Shown here piece after piece: positions 11,598 to 20,800 of a stretch of DNA of 64,000 nt. The notes under the pieces were generated by a model. That model was not told the origin of the DNA, did no database searches, and was given only the letters and a program-made list of their open reading frames with translations. The DNA lies in the NCBI GenBank assembly GCA_019671005.1, contig CM033721.1:53140364-53204363 (forward strand), read 5' to 3'. The stretch is from Hibiscus mutabilis. Its lineage: Eukaryota; Streptophyta; Magnoliopsida; Malvales; Malvaceae. A program made the translations under genes and the position numbers. Every line of letters begins with the position of its first letter. Positions within the stretch are counted from its first letter, which is position 1.

Positions 11598-13030
11598 TGT
11601 AGGGAAACATCGGTACACCCCATGGCTATCTGGCGTAATCCACCGGTGATCCATGTACAAGGAACGAATTCGAGGTGAAAAGGGATGAAACATTACTTTA
11701 ATTAAATCTAAAAAACTACAGGGATGTAGGAGAATCCAATTCTTCCAGAACGATATTGAATCCAAGTCGTCACAATAGCTTTTGACCTCTACGCAGTCCA
11801 CCTGAATGAAACGAATGACTTTTTTACTTTTTTAACTGTTAGAGAGGTTTTTTGCAAATAGGAAAATTTATGTAAAATATACAATATATTTAACCGAATA
11901 TAATTAAATATGTAAAATATGATTCTACTTTAATTAGGTTTCTTTAGGGATATATATATTTTAATAGTATTTGATAATTACAATAATTATCTAGTATTAA
12001 AATATATAAACAAAATTATCGATAATTACAATAATTATAATAATTTCAATTTTTACTTATTTCGTGTACAACAAGTTTGTACACACGCTATCTAGTCGGT
12101 ATTTATTCATTTCAATCATAGGGTATGACCCTTGTAGGTTCATGTAACGTTAGTAGTAATATCTAGAACAATTATAATATTACAAGCAATGAGTGACATT
12201 TAGCAGTACCTCATTACTACCTAAGTTACAGGAAGTCATGGTTCAACATAACATCTTCATGATTAACTCTTTTTCATATAGTACATCATTTTGTCCTTAT
12301 ATCTAGATTGAACACAAGTCATGGAATAATCACACTTCTATAGTCCATCTAATATTTCTTGATATCTTGAGTAGACTATTATAAACGAAAAACTATGATA
12401 TCTCATATCAATTTATTCGAGCATGGCCATGCATTTCTAGTCTCACTCAATCAAGTGACCTATGATATTACTCCTATTATGTAGGAGGGACAAATCCTAT
12501 CTTGATCAACCATATTTCGCTACATAGATTGCGACATATCCAATATTAGTCTTTATAGTGTAGTTAGTTACGACACACGCTCTGACTGTATCAAAATATG
12601 TCACTCACAATGTTGAAATAATGATGATCTAAAGTCTGAGGATCATACATGTAGTTATCACTATGAGCAATGTTGTGACTGTCACATAATAATCAAAGAA
12701 ACATGCTCATAGCGGGTCAGTCCATTATGTCGTTCTCTAACACATACTTATGTATTGATTTTGACATATCCATGTCAATGACAATACTTTGTCATCAATC
12801 AACTACATATTAGCCTTAATATATCATTATTTTCCATGCCCATTATAATACTCGACTAAGGACATTCAAGAATAACTATATTATTCTAAGGACTTTATTA
12901 TAATTCAGTTTATTTATAAATGTACATAATAAGACTGAAATAATAATAATGGATTTATATTAATAAACAAGATAAAATAATTATGTCTTTTATAATCATC
13001 TTATGTTTGGTCTTTGGGCATACTTCAACA
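11598..13030 (-). repeat. 3' LTR of Copia element 2
   Basis: In minus orientation it starts TGTTGAAGTATGCCC at 13030 and ends TTTCCCTACA at 11598, about 1433 bp. The purine tract GCTAGTGGGAGAT lies just outside at 13031-13043, as is usual in plant Copia elements. The ORF at 11574-11801 is a chance reading. No other gene is seen in this stretch. Confidence 0.8.
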
Positions 13031-13044
13031 ATCTCCCACTAGCT

Positions 13045-13239
13045 CTAAGACCAATCACTCATGTATCTAATACCAAGAGACTTAGTGTGACAATCATGCT
13101 TCTGCTGTGTTAGAGACTTTGTCAGTGGATGGACGATATTGTCATCCGTTGGTACTCTGCATATTTCTACATCTCCTCGATCAATGATTTCTCGAATGAG
13201 ATGGTAACGCCTAAGTATGTGTTTGGATTGCTGGTGAGA
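13045..13239 (-). pseudogene. pol: Copia RNase H, C-terminal end
   Basis: Read from right to left it gives SHQQSKHILRRYHLIREII and then VEICRVPTDDNIVHPLTKSL, ending IRYMSDWS and a stop at 13045-13047. This is the standard C-terminus of plant Copia RNase H, the enzyme that removes RNA from the RNA-DNA hybrid. The frame is open here. It is separated from the rest of the domain by the F1 insertion, whose target duplication TCTGG falls exactly between the two halves. Confidence 0.9.
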
Positions 13240-13244
13240 TCTGG

Positions 13245-14233
13245 TGATACATGCATGAGCGGGGTTAAATTACTCATATTGGACAAGAAAGCTGAATTTG
13301 TTCGATGCAAACAATAATGGCCAAAACAATGCACACATAGGAGGTAAAAAACGATGCATCTTGGACAAGAAACTGAATCTATTTGTGAAGTCTGGAAAGT
13401 CAGATAACTTGCGACGAATTTTTGGATGGGATCCAGGCATTTATGGGTCAACATGTCTTCTTAAAACTTGTCCGGCTGCAAACTAGCTTTCCAACTCATC
13501 TTGAAACGCCTCAATCGGACATCTGGATCTCAATATACGTCTATTTTAGCGAAGACAGCGCATGCAGAAATTCATATACGGGATTAATACGGGATTTTTG
13601 GATAATTACAAATTTTCATGATTTTATTTGATTATTTGTAATTTAAATTAATATAGGATTCTGCAATATCTATTAGGATCAGATTTATTTGACTAGGATT
13701 TTATTTTTAGCATTTATTTATTATTAGAAGTTACTTATCTAATTAGGAGATTTGATTTTAGCATTTATTTATTGTATTTAATTCCTAAGTTTATTAGGAT
13801 TAAAACTTCTCCATGACCTATATAAAGGAGGCTTCGCCCACATTGTAATTTAGATTTCATTGATTAATAAAAAGTTCTCTTTGGAGATTTTAGTATTCTT
13901 TGAGTTTGCAAGTGTTCGGTAAACTTGTCTAAAAGCCATCTTCAACATAAGATCATCGAGTTCTTGTGAGGTAGATCATCTTCACACTCTTGCTTGCCTA
14001 GGTAATTGCATCTAGGAGGGTGGGTTAGAGCCGCTTAAGGTTGCTTGCTTAGATAATTGCGTCTAAGAGGGTGCCGAGGACAAAACAACAACTATCAATT
14101 CATCACGCCATCTCCACATATTCAAGCTTCCTCCATTGACGCCACCACCATAAGCAAATCTGAATTTTTAGATTTGTTCTTTATTTTGGTTTGTTTTGTT
14201 TTTCTCTTTATTCGAATTTGCGCTACTCTATCA
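13245..14233 (+). repeat. F1 5' LTR (subtype s1) with TATA box, poly(A) signal and paired hairpins
   Basis: 989 bp direct copy of 15837-16824. TATATAAA at 13819-13826 and AATAAA at 13866-13871 bracket a short predicted R region, so transcripts should start near 13850. Downstream, in U5, sit two hairpin motifs (13997-14016 and 14048-14067). ORFs inside the LTR (13129-13631, 14057-14287) continue the polyprotein tail frame or are chance readings. Confidence 0.85.
13997..14067 (+). promoter_or_regulatory. Paired stem-loops in the RNA leader of F1
   Basis: Two inverted repeats 32 bp apart: CCTAGG-TAATTGCA-TCTAGG and CTTAGA-TAATTGCG-TCTAAG, each followed by AGGGTG. The same pair is present in the LTRs of all five family F copies. 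Stem bases change together (CCTAGA/TCTAGG against CTTAGA/TCTAAG), which argues for a folded RNA rather than a chance repeat. The position downstream of the likely start site places them in the genomic RNA leader. A role in packaging or dimerisation is inference. Confidence 0.55.
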
Positions 14234-14235
14234 TT

Positions 14236-14247
14236 TGGTATCAGATT
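14236..14247 (+). promoter_or_regulatory. F1 primer binding site (initiator Met-tRNA type)
   Basis: TGGTATCAGATT begins two bases after the LTR end. The common plant site complementary to the 3' end of initiator Met-tRNA is TGGTATCAGAGC, so the first 10 bases match. Minus-strand DNA synthesis would be primed here. The same site is found in F3, F4 and F5. Confidence 0.85.
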
Positions 14248-14657
14248 TGGGACGATTCTTGACAAGAATTTTGGCATTTTTGGGTGAAAAACTCAAAAAT
14301 TAGGGAAAATTCGTCAAATTCAAACGAGCGAATTTTGAGCTGAAAATTTCCATATGAGATCTACACCTTTGGAGGAGTCACCACATAAACTTTCAGAAGT
14401 TTTTGACATCGGGAACACCTCGGACGAAGTAGATCAAGTTGGTGCAAAATTCTAGGGGTTTCGAGGTTTTTCTAATTTTCTTTCATACTTAGCCATTAGT
14501 TTTCGTTTGTTTTACCTTTTATTGCTTCTTACACATCTTCTAACACCTTCTTGTTTCCTTGTATTAGTAGGACTAAAAGTTGCATAATCTTCTTTCTCCT
14601 TGCAACTATAATTCTATTGGTGTCTAACCTTTTCTTTGGATTCTTAAAGCAATTAGG

Positions 14658-15659
14658 ATGTTTTATTCGCTTTCCAACACTCGTTATCGTATACCAATAA
14701 ATATTTTTCGGACACGATGTATGATACAAGGTAATCTATGTTCTTTAATTATTGATGGTGATAGTCATGTAAACTTAGTGAGTAGCTTCATTGTTGATGC
14801 ACTCGATCTACCATGCCAAGAACACCCTAAGCCGTATCATCTTCAAGGGTTTAATAGCGGACCAGATAAGAAGGTAACCGAACGTTGTTTAATCTCTTTT
14901 ACTCTTGGAAGCTATTGTGATGATGTATGGTGTGACGTGGTTCCTATAGAAGTCACCCACTTGCTATTAGGAAGACCTTGGAAAAATGATCGGGGCGCTG
15001 TCCATCAAATCAATACAAATGGATACTCGATTGTGCACCAAGGCCAGAAGCTCTCATTTGCTACAATAGAGCCGGAAAAAGTAGATGAAGAAATAGCAAA
15101 AGCAAAAAAACAGTGTGAGAGGATAAAACGAAAAAGATTGGAAGCGCAAAAGGCTGAATCAATTGACAACACAAACGCAACCAACCATGAAGACATCCCA
15201 AAACCAGAAGGTACACATGATTCTCTTCGTACTTCTACTTCTAGCATTTGTGCAAATGTTGATATTGGAGAAGAACCATCTCCCAAACAAAAGGATAGTG
15301 ATAATGAACACATTAGACAAGATGACAATGCTTATAATCCCTCGTGTGAAGTAGTAGGTCCACTTGCTATGCTCTCGTCACCTCCCCACGAAGAAAGTAA
15401 GTGTAATTCTAACCCTTCATTTGGTTCTTATCCTATCATTCCGTTAGAAACACTTTCTCCTCTACAGAAATTGTACATTGATGATAAAGTTTATGAGAGG
15501 GATATGGGATGTGAGATACAAAAGACTGAGAGTAAAGAGGCCGAGAGTGAAAAAAGTCAAATTAATTGCCCAAATTTGGTGAGTGAAAATACATATGAGG
15601 TAAAAGTCACACAAAGCCCAAAAGAAAAAGAACGTGACGAGTGGTTTTGTTTTGACTAG
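14658..15659 (+). CDS. Protease-like protein of F1 with acidic tail
   Basis: 333 aa, open from 14658. Residues ~12-135 resemble the retroviral-type aspartic protease segment of plant Gypsy polyproteins. IIDGDS has the expected Asp at residue 33 (related polyproteins read IIDGGS there), and HLLLGRPW lies at 101-108. Residues 140-165 are Lys/Arg-rich (KAKKQCERIKRKRLEAQK). The remainder is acidic and low in hydrophobic residues, ending DEWFCFD. No gag, RT or integrase precedes or follows. It may be a relic of a gag-pol polyprotein; protease activity is doubtful because the flap and catalytic surroundings are atypical. A further reading (15660-15836) carries the tail on to the LTR. Confidence 0.7.
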   Translation: MFYSLSNTRYRIPINIFRTRCMIQGNLCSLIIDGDSHVNLVSSFIVDALDLPCQEHPKPYHLQGFNSGPDKKVTERCLISFTLGSYCDDVWCDVVPIEVTHLLLGRPWKNDRGAVHQINTNGYSIVHQGQKLSFATIEPEKVDEEIAKAKKQCERIKRKRLEAQKAESIDNTNATNHEDIPKPEGTHDSLRTSTSSICANVDIGEEPSPKQKDSDNEHIRQDDNAYNPSCEVVGPLAMLSSPPHEESKCNSNPSFGSYPIIPLETLSPLQKLYIDDKVYERDMGCEIQKTESKEAESEKSQINCPNLVSENTYEVKVTQSPKEKERDEWFCFD

Positions 15660-15822
15660 TCATTACAAATGTTCGAGTAGTGTTGACTTATTTTTTTAGG
15701 ATTTTGTTGAACCATTGAGAGAAGCTCAATTAGATCACTCCACATACAACAAAGAAGCCTTTTCAATTGAAGTTGATGATTGTTCTCTCATTGCCGATTT
15801 AGATTCGAGGACGAATCCTTTT

Positions 15823-15836
15823 GAGGAGTGGGGGAA
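15823..15836 (+). promoter_or_regulatory. F1 polypurine tract
   Basis: GAGGAGTGGGGGAA directly before the 3' LTR (TGATAC at 15837). The same tract lies at the same place in F4 and, reversed, in F2, F3 and F5. Confidence 0.85.
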
Positions 15837-16824
15837 TGATACATGCATGAGCGGGGTTAAATTACTCATATTGGACAAGAAGCTGAATTTGTTCGATGCA
15901 AACAATAATGGCCAAAACAATGCACGCATAGGAGGTAAAAAACGATGCATCTTGGACAAGAAACTGAATCTATTTGTGAAGTCTGGAAAGTCAGCTAACT
16001 TGCGACGAACTTTTGGATGGGATCCAGGCATTTATGGGTCAACATGTCTTCTTAAAACTTGTCCGGCTGCAAACTAGCTTTCCAACGCATCTTGAAACGC
16101 CTCAATCGGACATCTGGATCTCAATATACGTCTATTTTAGCGAAGACAGCGCATGCAGAAATTCATATACGGGATTAATACGAGATTTTTGGATAATTAC
16201 GAATTTTCAAGATTTTATTTGATTATTTGTAATTTAAATCAATATAGGATTCTGCAATATCTATTAGGATCAGATTTATTTGACTAGGATTTTATTTTTA
16301 GCATTTATTTATTATTAGAAGTTACTTATCTAATTAGGAAATTTGATTTTAGCATTTATTTATTGTATTTAATTCCTAAGTTTAGTAGTATTAAAACTTC
16401 TCCATGGCCTATATAAAGGAGGCTCCACTCACATTGTAATTCAGATTTCATTGATTAATAAAAAGTTCTCTTTGGAGATTTTAGTATTCTTTGAGTTTGC
16501 AACTATTCGGTAAACTTGTCTAGAAGCCATCTTCAACATAAGATCATCGAGTTCTTGTGAGGTAGATCATCTTCACACTCTTGCTTGCCTAGGTAATTGC
16601 ATTTAGGAGGGTGGGTTAGAGCCGCTTGAGGTTGCTTGCTTAGATAATTGCGTCTAAGAGGGTGCCGAGGACAAAACAACAACTATCAATTCATCACGCC
16701 ATCTCCACATATTCAAGCTTCCTCCATTGACGCCACCACCATAAGCAAATCTGAATTTTTAGATTTGTTCTTTATTTTGGTTTATTTTGTTTTTCTCTTT
16801 ATTCGAATTTGCGCTACTCTATCA
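15837..16824 (+). repeat. F1 3' LTR
   Basis: 988 bp copy of 13245-14233, with a TATA box near 16411 and the hairpin pair near 16588-16658. A frame that starts in the internal region (15715) runs 240 bp into this LTR before stopping at 16077. Confidence 0.88.
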
Positions 16825-16829
16825 TCTGG

Positions 16830-17374
16830 GTTCTTTTGCTTGTGCGATTGTTTCGTTGTTATAACAACGTAGATCTATAGCATATGATATGCTAGGAACA
16901 ACCCTTAGTCAAGATATGAACTTCTTGATCCAAACAACCTCTTTTGCAGCATCGCTTGCTGCAAAATACTCGGCTTCTATTGTAGAATATGCTATTGTAT
17001 CTTGCTTTGAACTTTTCCAGCTTACATCACCTCCATTAAGGCAAACACAAAACCCAATTGCAATCGAGGAATCATCCTTATTGGCTTGGAAGCTTGCGTT
17101 AGTACAACCTTTCATACTTAGCTCTTCCTCACCTCCATACATTAGGAATGTATCCTTAGTTCTTCTCAAGTATTTAAGGATGTTTTTGACTGCAACCCAA
17201 TAACCTTCGCCATGATCTACTTGGTATTGACTTGTCATACTTAATGCGTATGATACATCCGGACGTGTACATAGCATGAAATACATGATAGATCCAATGG
17301 CCGAAGCATATGGAATCTTACTCATGCACTCTCTTTCTTAAGGTGTTGAAGGACACATTTCCTTCGAGAGAGAA
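16830..17374 (-). pseudogene. pol: Copia reverse transcriptase end and RNase H
   Basis: Minus strand. It holds a decayed LSKEMCPSTP, then IPYASAIGSIMYFMLCTRPD (the link between RT and RNase H), then STIEAEYFAASDAAKEVVW, the RNase H core with its conserved acidic residues. It ends with the partly decayed segment before SHQQSKH, which continues at 13239 beyond F1. One frameshift lies near 17335. The open frame at 16909-17325 holds most of it. The upstream RT with its catalytic Asp pair is lost at 17377. Confidence 0.9.
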
Positions 17375-17376
17375 AT

Positions 17377-17815
17377 TGTAACACCCATTTCCCGTATTCG
17401 ATTACCGAATATGAGTTAGAGATGTCACAGAACAATAACTTGATTTTTATTCAAAAATACTATAAATTTAAAACCTTTGAAAATATTTATATCGACTAAT
17501 ACACAAAATCGGAGCTCCTTTGCTTTTGCAAAAATAAATTGACTATTCAATAAGTAACAAACTTTGCGCCAAAATAGAAAAAATTATCTCATTTATACAT
17601 ACCACTAAAATTAATTAAAAACCTCAAGTAGTATGTCATTACTGTGGTAGCTTGAAGAAATTTTCCGAACTTGATGCATCTCTTTGCTTAGTCCAATGAC
17701 TCGAACCACCTACATGTGCACAGGCAAAACACACGCTAAGTACGAATTAGTGAGGCAATAAACGAAGTTAATAACAATAATTTAAAGTTATTCGACTTCA
17801 TGGCACTAATGTCTA
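17377..17815 (-). mobile_element. Gypsy-type LTR fragment
   Basis: Plus-strand TGTAACACCCATTTCCCG at 17377 is the inverted end of a Gypsy-type LTR (GGGTGTTACA in minus orientation). The internal text GCACAGGCAAAACACACGCTAAGTACGAATTAG resembles plant chromovirus LTRs read in minus. It is non-coding, abruptly joined to the Copia RT end on the left and to Ogre-like gag on the right, so both borders are rearrangement breakpoints. The boundary near 17815 is approximate. Confidence 0.55.
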
Positions 17816-17963
17816 TAATCCCAGTTACTCAAAGAGGGTAGTCTTCAACAAGCCCAGTGTCTCGACCATAGCTCTAGCAGTCACAAATCATCCGAAGGAA
17901 GAACGAAGATATCAAGGGAGCTCGAAACCATATTTTCCTCCTATCCCAATGACATAGGCAGAA

Positions 17964-18590
17964 TTGTTTGTTGAGTTGGTCAAATCTCAGATGGTGCTGC
18001 CAAGACATGTTCATGCATTCTCACCACCATACCCACCATGGTATGATGAGAAGGCACAATGTGAATACCATGCAGGAGTTAGGGGGCATACCATTGAAAA
18101 TTGCACTGTATTCAAAAGGGTGGTGGATGACTTAAGAAAGTCAGGGATGTTATCATTTGATATGTTAGAAGAAAAGGGAAACCCACTGCCAAATCATCAG
18201 AAGGAAGGTGTGAATGCAATCATAGAAGAAGATAATAAGGTGGTTAAAGAATGTGTTGCTGAAGTTACAACTCCCATGAAGTGGGTATGGGCTCAAATGG
18301 TGGCAGTAGGGATGCTGGAAGAAGGAGCCCATAAATTGAAGATTGAGAATGAATTGTACTGTGAGTACCACATGAAGGAAGGACATGAGATTGATTGTTG
18401 CTTAGAGTTTAGGAAACTAGTTCAAGACAAGCTGAATGAGAAAGAACTTGAGTTCTTCGGAAAAGAAGACAATAAATGCACGCTAGACATTTGTGCACCA
18501 GAGAAGTCATCCTCCAAAAGAGACTATTCTGGAATGAAGCCTTTAGTTATTAAGGCTAAATCAAGAGTTGGTGAGCCAGTAAGAGTGTAA
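17964..18590 (+). CDS. gag: Ogre/Tat gag, C-terminal part
   Basis: 208 aa open frame; the homology begins earlier (about 17900, PPIPMT then a stop). PPYPPWYDEKAQCEYHAGV followed by GHTIENC is the conserved signature of Ogre/Tat gag. A second related block, ENELYCEYHMKEGHEIDC, follows at residues ~124-141 and has Cys/His spacing that could bind zinc. It ends with a stop after VGEPVRV, where a full element would continue into protease. It is unlikely to be functional alone; the upstream stop and the deletion downstream make it a remnant. Confidence 0.8.
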   Translation: MFVELVKSQMVLPRHVHAFSPPYPPWYDEKAQCEYHAGVRGHTIENCTVFKRVVDDLRKSGMLSFDMLEEKGNPLPNHQKEGVNAIIEEDNKVVKECVAEVTTPMKWVWAQMVAVGMLEEGAHKLKIENELYCEYHMKEGHEIDCCLEFRKLVQDKLNEKELEFFGKEDNKCTLDICAPEKSSSKRDYSGMKPLVIKAKSRVGEPVRV

Positions 18591-18659
18591 CCCTGCGGCT
18601 CATAATTAAGGCACCAATGTCGTTTCCATTCAACGATAGCAAGCTATGTTGGAAGAAGT

Positions 18660-18990
18660 AGTGCTACCCATTGAGGTTAAAATACCATCGCTTTGTGCCT
18701 TAATGGAAGCAAAGTTGGAAGAAGCAGAATGGGTTCAAGCAAGATATGATAACCTGAACTTAATCGAAGAGAAAAGATTGAAAGCATTGTGTCATGGGCA
18801 AATGTAACAAAGAAGGATGATAAGGGCTCACGAGAAGAAAGTTTGCCCAAGAGAATTCAAAGAGGGAGATTTGGTATTGAGAAAGAAGTTGCCAATCCAA
18901 AAGCGATTCTTGAGGAAAATGGGCACCGAATTAGGAGGGACCTTACATTGTAACAAAAGTTTTCTCAGGGGAGAGTGTTAATTTTAGCCA
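18660..18990 (+). pseudogene. pol: Ogre/Tat integrase C-terminal remnant
   Basis: It begins VLPIEVKIPSLCAL, then EEAEWVQARYDNLNLIEEKR and LKALCHGQM with a stop. A shifted frame follows with RRMIRAHEKKVCPREFKEGD and LVLRKKLPI. This order is the conserved end of integrase in Ogre/Tat polyproteins, the enzyme that inserts the cDNA. The catalytic core is missing because the upstream pol is deleted. Frames shift at least twice. Confidence 0.8.
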
Positions 18991-19318
18991 AAATGGATGG
19001 AGACGAACTCCAAAGCCTGATATATGAATGCCTATTCTTTTCCTTGTAATTTCTTTCTTTTTTTGTGTTTGCCACAATACCAATAAAATTTTGTTGTAGA
19101 CCTTTTCTTTTTCCTCCTTTGATGTCTTTCCATAAAGCATCTTGCATTAAAAATGAGAATTAAAATTTGACTTCACTTGAGATATACAAAAGATTTTTGA
19201 GCATTACTTTGAAATTTGTCTAGTATCCAATGATCAAATTTGGAGCTTAGGGCATAAAGAGTAGTTCAACTTATGACGAGATTCAAATAGGTTTTGCTAC
19301 AAACCTTTGAGGAAAACC

Positions 19319-20110
19319 ATTAAGAGATGCTTTGACATTACTTTAAGGTAGTATGTTGCAAAACAAGGATGCTTACACAAGATAATTTGTCTTCTACAAC
19401 AATGAGAACAATTTTACAGACATTGGAGGAAGTAACCAAGGATATGAAACATTGGAAGAATAGCATGATCCTAGGAAGCCTGTCACTGAAAATTAATGTA
19501 TCAACTACAATGATAACTTGACAAAGGCTAAAAGAGTGTTGAAGAATATGAGGATGAAGTTAGTCCTTCCAACCAGGAGTACAAGATAACTGGATTGAGC
19601 AAGCAAATGTGCATGGTAAAACAGAAGTGGTGGAGATGACTACCTATGATTATTTAGTCAATCATCGAAGCATACAGTTGCAATTTTCAGATGATTTTCC
19701 ATGCATAAATGATGGCAAACCGGTGCATTCCCCATATCCCCACGGAGTCTCACTCTTAGGTGTTCTAGCAACAAAGAACTTCCCTGTTTGAAAAATCAAG
19801 GCAGGAGTCACAAGAAGGGATGAATATATTAAGTGATCCATTATAAATAAATCAAGCAATGGTGAAGATTACTTTCTAAGGAATAGATGATGGAATTTTA
19901 ACAACAAGGAATTGGTGAAGCCAACTAGTATTGAAGGATGAGTTATTGCAAACTTTCTTAGTGCAAAGCCATTCATTGTAGAGAAATGAAAAGAAATCAT
20001 ACTTTTTATCCGATGGATGGGCCAAAACAGACACTCACCATCTGTTTCCAGAGTTGAGAAAATGTTTGAGATGATATAATCCGAGTTTCCCGGAGCTTCA
20101 CAGCTTTCTT
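19319..20110 (+). pseudogene. AGO4-clade ARGONAUTE fragment, intron-free, decayed, inside the Ogre-like element
   Basis: ARGONAUTE proteins of the AGO4/6/9 clade bind 24-nt small RNAs and direct DNA methylation of transposons. Collinear blocks match the linker, PAZ and start of MID in order: YVAKQGCL (19349), FYNNENNFTDIGG (19392), SLSLKINVSTTMIT (~19480), KAKRVLKNMRMK (19524), NQEYKITGLSKQMC (19571), YDYLVNHRSIQL and FPCINDGKP (19645-19722), FEKSRQESQEGM (19787), GEDYFLRN then WNFNNKELVKPT (19861-19926), and RVEKMFEM then SEFPGASQ (20050-20104). Frameshifts, stops and small deletions break it, so it is not functional. No introns interrupt the blocks, although plant AGO genes are intron-rich, so a cDNA origin is likely. 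It lies in the same orientation as the element, between integrase and the purine tract. Confidence 0.8.
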
Positions 20111-20269
20111 TTGTGTTCATTAGGAAAATTGTTAATAAAAAGAGCAAAAGAAATAAGACATGCATTCATGACTAGGCATCCCTAGGGGCATATGCATCTA
20201 AATTGGATCATTTGCAATTGTTTTTTTACAAGTTTTGGAACTCACTTATCCATCCAAGCGTGTGGAGGA

Positions 20270-20715
20270 TGTAGTCATCTTTTGGAATCTGCTTATATAT
20301 TCAAGCATGAGGAGAATAGAACCCGTCTATCTGTTCGGGCATTTGGAGAATGGAATCTGCTTATCTATTCGAGCATTAGGAGAATAGAACCTGCCTATCC
20401 GTTAGGGCATTTGGAGAATGGAGTCTGCTTATCTATTCGAGCATGAGGAGAATAGAACCTGCCCATCTGTTTGGGCATTTGGAGAATGGAATTTGCTTAT
20501 CTATTTCAAGCATGAGGAGAATAGAACCTACCTATCCGACCAGGCATTTGGAGAATGGAATATGCTTATCTATTTGAGCATGAGGAGAATAGAACCTGCC
20601 TATCTGTTCGAGCATTTCGAGAATGGAATTTGCTTATCTATTCGAGCACAAGGAGAACAGAACATGCTTATCTATTCGAGCACAAGGAGAATAGAACCTG
20701 CCAGTCTTTTCAGGC
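20270..20715 (+). repeat. 34/68 bp tandem repeat in the Ogre-like 3' region
   Basis: About 6.5 copies of a ~68 bp unit made of two related ~34 bp halves, GAGCATGAGGAGAATAGAAC and GGCATTTGGAGAATGGAATC. Copies at 20309, 20377, 20445, 20513 and 20582 are spaced 68-69 bp, and the last step is a half unit of 34 bp. Two long ORFs (20192-20446, 20418-20720) arise only because the repeat has few stops. Ogre/Tat elements are known to carry variable tandem repeats between pol and the 3' LTR that can seed satellites. Confidence 0.85.
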
Positions 20716-20786
20716 ATTAATGGTTTGATAATTGGTGAAAATCAGTGTCTTTTGTTCTTTGCTCCATTCCGTTTCACCAGAATGAC

Positions 20787-20800
20787 CAAAGAGGGGCAGC
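20787..20800 (+). promoter_or_regulatory. Polypurine tract of the Ogre-like element
   Basis: AAAGAGGGGCAGC directly before the LTR start TGTTGTCACTAAATTTTCACC at 20801. This is the typical plus-strand primer region of Tat/Ogre elements. Confidence 0.75.

Larger units (their letters stand above)
13245..16824 (+). mobile_element. Family F copy 1 (F1): non-autonomous LTR retrotransposon with protease-like cargo
   Basis: A complete element: 5' LTR 13245-14233, primer site at 14236, one coding region, purine tract 15823-15836, 3' LTR 15837-16824. A perfect TCTGG target duplication lies at 13240-13244 and 16825-16829. The LTR ends are TGATACATGCATGAGC and CTACTCTATCA. There is no reverse transcriptase, RNase H or integrase. 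The C-terminal tail before the purine tract (DLDSRTNPFEEWGND) resembles the end of plant Gypsy polyproteins, which suggests an internally deleted Gypsy derivative. The two LTRs differ by only a few bases in the stretches I compared, so it is young relative to its host. Confidence 0.88.
11598..17376 (-). mobile_element. Copia element 2, minus strand, truncated at its 5' side, with F1 inserted
   Basis: From right to left it consists of the end of reverse transcriptase and the RNase H (16830-17374), the RNase H C-terminus (13045-13239), a purine tract and a 3' LTR (11598-13030). F1 splits the RNase H. Everything upstream (gag, protease, integrase, most of RT, 5' LTR) is missing, because the sequence changes at 17377 to an unrelated LTR end. 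No target duplication can be read for that reason. Confidence 0.85.

Noticed and set aside
14010..14050. tRNA-like text (GGTTAGAGCC) in the family F LTR
   Set aside because: It resembles only a D-arm. No acceptor, anticodon or T arm can be paired around it.
19319..20110. A functional ARGONAUTE gene
   Set aside because: At least six frameshifts or stops, missing segments between blocks, and no PIWI domain follow. Only a fragment remains.
20192..20720. Two overlapping ORFs that look like a repetitive protein (repeated EHEENRT and FGEWNLLIY units)
   Set aside because: They are translations of the 34/68 bp DNA repeat. The 68 bp period is not a multiple of three, there is no credible start context, and no known domain.
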